From contig BAAHQB010000319.1 of NCBI GenBank assembly GCA_054601695.1, positions 62,001 to 126,000 on the forward strand: 64,000 nucleotides of DNA. The letters are read 5' to 3'. The stretch is from Amorphochlora amoebiformis (lineage: Eukaryota > Cercozoa > Chlorarachniophyceae). The translations under genes were made by a program, and so were the position numbers. Shown here piece after piece: positions 12,203 to 64,000 of this stretch. The notes under the pieces were generated by a model. That model searched no databases, was not told the origin of the DNA, and was given only the letters and a program-made list of their open reading frames with translations. How positions within the stretch are numbered: position 1 is the stretch's first letter; the number at the start of each line of letters is the position of its first letter.

Positions 12203-12517
12203 TTACTGACGCTTTAAAACGTGAGGCTTTTGAGATCGTGCCCGTCCCCTCGTTGCTTTCTTTGCTTGGAGATTCCCATTCACAGCATGCAGAATTTGTT
12301 TCAGGCTAATTGAAGTATCATACAAATCGATAAGACTGGTGAAAACATGTTTGAATAGCAAATCAAGCCTTATCCTTGCACAATACCTTAAAAAACTATT
12401 TGAGAGACTTTAGGGGAAAAGAGTGCAAAAGTAGGACAAATAGGGTGAGGAGCGGGGAGAAACCGTAGGAAAGGAAAATGTAACATTTACATTACATATT
12501 TATTTATTTATATATAT

Positions 12518-12591
<74 letters not shown>

Positions 12592-12596
12592 CATAC

Positions 12597-12641
<45 letters not shown>

Positions 12642-12670
12642 AATATAAATTATTACACATAATACACCTA

Positions 12671-12703
<33 letters not shown>

Positions 12704-13569
12704 TATATGGGTGTATTATGTGTACGCGTGCATAATCAATAATTTCATTTTACTAACCTTGTCTCCAGCACCATACCACCCATAACAATCTCGTCGAGAA
12801 TATAATTCACCTGTCGGCGTAGGGTCAACATTGTTTGCGAAGGATTGTTCGGATTTATTGAACATGTATATACCTTGTCGGCGTAGAATATAAGGTCAAG
12901 CTCGCACACGTTCTCAAAGCACTGTAGGGTTGGGGGCTTTAGCCAGAGTTCCGAAAGTATTACAACGAAAGCTTACCTTGTCTAGAGCTTCCACAAACAC
13001 TTGGATGAGATCCAATACCTGTTTGAAACGATAATGATGTAAGCGCACTGGTATGCTCGCCGCAGTTGTTTCGCATACCCCAAGCTCGCTCTCAGAAGCG
13101 TCGACGGCGAACACGAAGTATAGGGTCGCGTAGTGGCGGTATATCAGCTTTACATTCTTTCCCCACGAAGAGCTTCCCTCAAGGAAGTTGCAGACTCTAG
13201 AGGTATACACAACACAGATCACCGGGAAGTATTCCAATGCGGGTATTTGCTGTGTTTCCTATAATTCTCTCCACCTGTCCGACCGCTTGGACAGCAACTG
13301 GAAACACTCCTGAATTATCTTCTTTTGTTCTGCAAATGCCTGATACATACGTAGAACGGATATAGGCTTGATAATACACGGTGTTGTTGACGATTTTTCC
13401 ACGTCATCGCTGTAGCTTACCGGCTTATTGTAGAACCGCGCTAAACGGGCTTGCCCGTAGTTATTGATCTAGCAACAAGCGCAAGTATCAAGCGACAATC
13501 ATTGAGATTGAATTCAACGAATTTTTAGCGAGAAGGGTTCGAAATTACGATCAAAATCGCCTCGATCAT
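12203..13569 (-). CDS. AP3S: AP-3 adaptor complex sigma subunit (8 exons)
   Basis: Small subunit of the AP-3 heterotetramer, which sorts cargo from Golgi/endosomes to vacuole or lysosome-related organelles. Exons in transcript order: 13549-13569, 13421-13468, 13275-13339, 13079-13196, 12977-13018, 12874-12921, 12758-12810, 12203-12305. Every junction is GT-AG and in phase, giving 165 residues, the normal sigma length. It starts [20 protein letters not shown], continues with [69 protein letters not shown] and [20 protein letters not shown] and the C-terminal pattern fit sigma-3 rather than sigma-1 or sigma-2. The tail after about 140 is basic. Intron 7 is largely TA repeat. Introns 5 and 6 are short, and exon 6's end is echoed just before exon 7. 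Confidence 0.95.
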
Positions 13570-14694
13570 TCCGTCTTTGTATTCTGCCACCGGGCCCCTT
13601 TTTCGACAGGCTTGGTCTGGATGCCGAAGAAATGTCGAAATAATTCCATGTCAGTGATGATGTCACTATGAATGACGTCCATGCGGCAGCACAATGTCTT
13701 AAGCTCTTCACATTGCTTATTAGCATCTCCGGTGATCTCTGGAAAATCCCTCTTAGTCTCGTGTAAATCTCTCTGTTCTGGTTTTAAAAAGCGGCCCGCT
13801 CCATCCACCACGTCGTCGGCCCCAACCGCCCAACCGAACACAACCCCTCATCGGCCATGCCAAGTCTGTAAACCCGCTGTGACCCAAAAAATGTCTCTCT
13901 GTATCACAGTACGTATACCGCAACGGATTAGTGGGAAACTGTAGCGATTCATGAGCTTTGTTTCCGAAGTGCAGAGTGCCTAGTTTAGCTGGGCGCCACG
14001 CGTGCGGGCGTATCTCTACCACCCCTCTAATTTCATAATCTGTTTTTTCAGGAGGACGTCAGTCCCTGAGCGACTATGCGAGGTCTTCTGGTATGTTGTG
14101 TGCCTGTATGACCATGGATAAGGCTAATTTCTGGGTGTTTTTCGTTACCAGGGCACTATGGCAGCTACAAAAGGAGAAGGGAGTTGAAAGAGGGCACACG
14201 AGAAGGTACTTTCGAATCAAACTGGACTACCCCACAGGGAATTTTGACCTTCGTGGGCACACCCAACGAACGCATGTCAACCTACCGCCCCCTCGCCTCA
14301 TCTCACCCAAACCTGGAAAAAAAGTGCCGGCCACTACATTACACCCTGCATTTTGCGAAACTTGCGTGTGCAAATTGCCGAGGTGTGATGCACGTTATCT
14401 ATCATCCAGGACGGACCTGCCCTTGCATTGGCATCCCCAACTTCATAAAAAAAAAATCCTGCCAAGACATCTTTAAGCTGTCGGCTGTCTTAACCATGGT
14501 CCCTCGCCTGCCTAATCCCCCCCCCCACCTTCGCCCTTGTACACTACCCTTTCGTGACATTTCTACTGACTGCTTCTATCTGTCTTTCTCCTCTCCTTGG
14601 CCTCTCGTGTCCCACCCAGCCACTCGCTTCACCCCTGAACCCTTCTACGTAGAATTCTTGGCAAAATCTGTATCCTTGGCCTTCCTTTTCTCAG
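13570..14694. other. AP-3 sigma / GH81 divergent intergenic region with possible exons
   Basis: The two genes are transcribed away from each other here. On the plus strand 14052-14090 and a segment beginning at 14152 have good splice borders and join in phase to read GRQSLSDYARSSG then HYGSYKRRRELKEG. They could encode a cytoplasmic N-terminus for the GH81 protein, but no start codon or unambiguous donor into 14695 was found. The 190-codon open frame across 14184-14756 contains implausible intronic-looking sequence and is not accepted as a gene. Confidence 0.4.
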
Positions 14695-30454
<15,760 letters not shown>

Positions 30455-31013
30455 TAACGCTACCTGCAGCGCAGGTCTATTTGTAGGGCAGTCGTCGTAT
30501 TGCCATTTGAGCTGTGTACTATGGCCCAGAGCACGGGATAGCCACGTGCACGTGTCGAATTGTTGTAACGTTGACAAGTCATTAGCATAAGCTTATAACA
30601 GTTTCTAGAGTTTACTAGACGGTCTTCAAATTTATACGAAAGACGTGATGAGCTAGATGAGTCCGACTCGGATTCTATAATTCAATTCTAGCTGGTCTTC
30701 TGGGTCTAGCATGTGTAGCAATGTCCGAGATACTAGTAGTACCAGAATCTAGCCATGAATTTAGGACGATTGCTGGATATATTCTGTAGTGCTACGAAAA
30801 AATATCTAGACTTTAATCATGTGAGCCACCAACCATTTATATATTAATTACATTTAGAAAAATAATCATGAAAAACTTAGTACATCAAAATCATTAAACT
30901 GGTCAAAGTACGTTACATGATATTATGGATCATGTCTAGTATGTTTTGACATTGATTATATTCACAATTATTTACAAGAACTGATGCACTTCGGAACACC
31001 GGCTAGAACTTCA
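30455..31013. other. Convergent 3' region of GH81 and the metallophosphatase
   Basis: The 559 bases between two stop codons on opposite strands. It is AT-rich and largely unique and should hold both 3' untranslated regions. No other gene seen. Confidence 0.55.
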
Positions 31014-40350
<9,337 letters not shown>

Positions 40351-41102
40351 CTAATTCACCTTCACCCCGCCCCAAGGCGCCCCGTTATGCGAACTACGGG
40401 GCGACCTGGCTGACCCCCGACCACAAGTCACTAATTGCCGATTTGATTTCCCAAAGTTCATTAATATTTCGCATCACTGTCCGATTGATGGATCTGAGCA
40501 TATTTAGGATAAATTGCCTGAATATTATTCGAAATGGTCGTTGTTACAAGAATCGGGTTGAGGACCTTGAGGTCCCGTCCATAAAGTAGAATGAATGACA
40601 GGGAATGGTGAGTCATTGTGACTCGCTGGATATGGCATAAACAACGTCTAGCGTCTGCCTCCATCCATCTCATCTCCGAGACAACATTCCACGTACATAT
40701 ATACGCATACAAGAACCAAGTTTGCACATACCTCAGACGTGCACCATTTCTTGGACACATATATTGTGCCATATCACGTATATATGTACTAGATGTATAA
40801 TGATACGTATCAGCGCATCCTGAGGTACCCTGACATGTTGAACCCTCGGAAATGCACGTGTACACATGCATCACCGAGCGGTAGACAACGGAATCCACAG
40901 AACTTTCCATGCATTCCGGTAAATTTAGGAAGTATAATAATAATTATATCTAGTATACACATAATCCTAATGATTACATATCATATAGTATATAATATAT
41001 ATATAATTTTATATACATACATTATATATATATATATATATATTATTTATCATAGTATATAAATATTATACATATATATATATATATGTATATATATTAT
41101 CA

Positions 41103-41146
<44 letters not shown>

Positions 41147-41161
41147 TATATATAATATAAT

Positions 41162-41210
<49 letters not shown>

Positions 41211-41376
41211 CTAGATGTATGCTAGTATCTAGAGTATATATCAGTATATACGTAGATATACATGTGTATGATCTAGTGATACATGATATGTATGTGATAT
41301 TGTACATATACTAGACTAGCATGTAGTACAAGTATACATATAAAATTATTCAGATTTTCACCAGATATATACTAGT

Positions 41377-41413
<37 letters not shown>

Positions 41414-41590
41414 TATATATATATGTATATATATATATATGGTATATACTAAGATATGTAGATAGCATGTGATATTCCATTAATGAAAACTTATCGTAAC
41501 CTCTACTATTAAGTGATATAAATTAAGTTTTAGACCGCGAACAAACACATGCGTATGATGAGCAAGCTGAGATACCCTCGACCCTACCAC
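40351..41590. other. Intergenic between phosphatase and SGNH genes
   Basis: Unique sequence to about 40960, then TA-rich sequence to 41530. The first coding exon and promoter of the phosphatase may lie at 40380-40930, but none of several candidate ATGs joins convincingly in phase. Confidence 0.45.
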
Positions 41591-43972
<2,382 letters not shown>

Positions 43973-44208
43973 CCTTTACTGGCACGTGTGACGGAACCCA
44001 GAAAGTTGGCATTATCGGTACCCAGGTATGAATCCACGATATCGATATATCCAGGTGGAGATATGTCAACCTAGGAGAGTTGTCACAAAATACCGGGATC
44101 CGCAGGGAACGTCCCTGAAAAATCTCGACGCAGAGCCCTGCACCTCGCAGTGGACGCGAGTCCGAATACGCTTGGATATACCGGTTATAAATTCACGAGA
44201 AGCCCGCC
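43973..44208. promoter_or_regulatory. Short divergent promoter between SGNH gene and GlnRS
   Basis: Only 236 bases separate the two start codons, which point away from each other. The segment is GC-balanced and TA-repeat free. TATAAA at 44186-44191 lies 18 bases before the GlnRS ATG, probably too close for a classical TATA box with a leader. Assignment as a shared promoter is inference from spacing. Confidence 0.5.
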
Positions 44209-49047
<4,839 letters not shown>

Positions 49048-49636
49048 GTGTCTAGCTGTTGAGGATCTGGACTGAGCCAGTTGAGGATCTGGACTGAGGC
49101 AGAATCGGCATTGCGGATGTATCTAGTCGAGTAATTGTATATGTATACACGTATATATATACGCGGCATGTAAAGACTAGAAAGATTTCTACAAATCATC
49201 TGGATCTCATGTATACGATAAAGTATAGATGCATATCTAGTAATATCTACTTGGTATGTATAGATCTTGTATACATATATATATATATATATATATAAAA
49301 ATGTATACATACACATACATATTATAACATTTATATATATATATATATATATATATATCTAGTATATATATATATATATGATCTTGTATAAATCTAGTAA
49401 ACTAGGTAAATATGTAATATATATCTAGATATATATATATATATATATTTATATATTTTTATATATCTAGATATCATCTAGATCATGATTTTAGATAAAC
49501 CGTTAATATCAAATATATGCTAATTGACTTAGTGATCATCCAGTTATAACGTATGTTCTAGATGTTCTAGATGTTCTAGATGTTATAGCATATGCACATT
49601 TTAAAATCTGGTGCCAGATAGGCTGAGGTACATTAA
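49048..49636. other. GlnRS 3' flank
   Basis: AT-rich sequence after the GlnRS stop. A 19-base direct repeat (GTTGAGGATCTGGACTGAG) occurs at 49058 and 49080, and TAGATGTTC units repeat near 49558-49580. No gene seen. Confidence 0.5.
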
Positions 49637-49981
49637 GGCACGGGCTCGTCTATAAATATTAACTAGACTCTAGGACAGACCGGATCATGCGGCAACGAAA
49701 CCAGTAACCTGGTTTATTTATGTCATTAATACCCGTGTGCGTATTTAATTATTTGATATTCATTCTAGTCAATTGTTCAAAGATTAATCTAGTTAATACT
49801 CAATAGGCCTAATATCGAAATATAGCACGGTCCACAATATTAATATAAATTCAAAATAAACTAAGACGGCTCAGATAGCGCTAGAAATTGCTCAGAATAA
49901 TCGATAATTATAAAAAAAATACTCAATTTGGCGTCCAGATGTAATAATATCTAACTGCCTAGTTATAGACGAGCCAGTGCC
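49637..49981. mobile_element. Short TIR element with TTAA flanks (MITE-like)
   Basis: A 345-bp segment has 19-base inverted ends: GGCACGGGCTCGTCTATAA at 49637-49655 and TTATAGACGAGCCAGTGCC at 49963-49981, one mismatch. Both ends are flanked directly by TTAA (49633-49636 and 49982-49985). TTAA duplication is the target preference of piggyBac-type transposases, so this is probably a non-autonomous piggyBac-like MITE. It has no open frame of note and sits between two convergent genes. Confidence 0.75.
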
Positions 49982-49999
49982 TTAATGTAGTAATACACT

Positions 50000-64000
<14,001 letters not shown>

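Overview
This is a nuclear window from a eukaryote with short exons, GT-AG introns and enormous (TA)n microsatellites, probably a photosynthetic alga with a secondary (red-lineage, stramenopile-like) plastid. Grounds: a plant-type phosphoribulokinase carries an N-terminal hydrophobic signal region followed by a transit-like stretch; a GH81 endo-1,3-beta-glucanase and a eukaryotic GlnRS, AP-3 sigma subunit and Pus7 are present. The lineage is inference; the genes are read directly.

Layout. 1-4568: TA, TAGG and GA repeats with little recognisable coding. 4569-7789 (+): phosphoribulokinase, 10 exons. 8337-11567: a young, internally deleted Ty3/Gypsy LTR retrotransposon (coding on -) with 445-bp LTRs and a 4-bp target duplication. 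12203-13569 (-): AP-3 sigma, 8 exons. 14695-30454 (+): GH81 glucanase, 31 exons in 15.8 kb. 31014-40350 (-): PPP-type (Ppn2-like) metallophosphatase, at least 13 exons. 41591-43972 (-): SGNH-fold protein, 5 exons. 44209-49047 (+): cytosolic GlnRS, 5 exons. 49637-49981: small inverted-repeat element with TTAA flanks. 50000 to at least 63533 (-): Pus7/TruD pseudouridine synthase, at least 25 exons, N-terminus off the edge or unresolved.

The genes were rebuilt by hand by matching protein family conservation, GT/AG borders and codon phase. PRK, AP-3 sigma, SGNH, GlnRS and the GH81 gene from 14695 onward each give one uninterrupted reading frame. The metallophosphatase lacks one linking exon, and Pus7 has one missing exon and one unresolved junction. 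The genes do not form one pathway; PRK (carbon fixation) and GH81 (beta-1,3-glucan breakdown, possibly of the storage glucan) are the only pair with an obvious metabolic link.

The most unusual property is intron structure. Almost every intron in GH81, the phosphatase and Pus7 is built of (TA)n, often running right up to the AG acceptor, plus private minisatellites. Within these introns lie repeated partial copies of the adjacent exon edge, splice site included: one in GH81 is present three times, one in the phosphatase eight times, and at least six in Pus7. This pattern suggests introns that grow, and perhaps arise, by tandem duplication of exon borders together with TA repeats.
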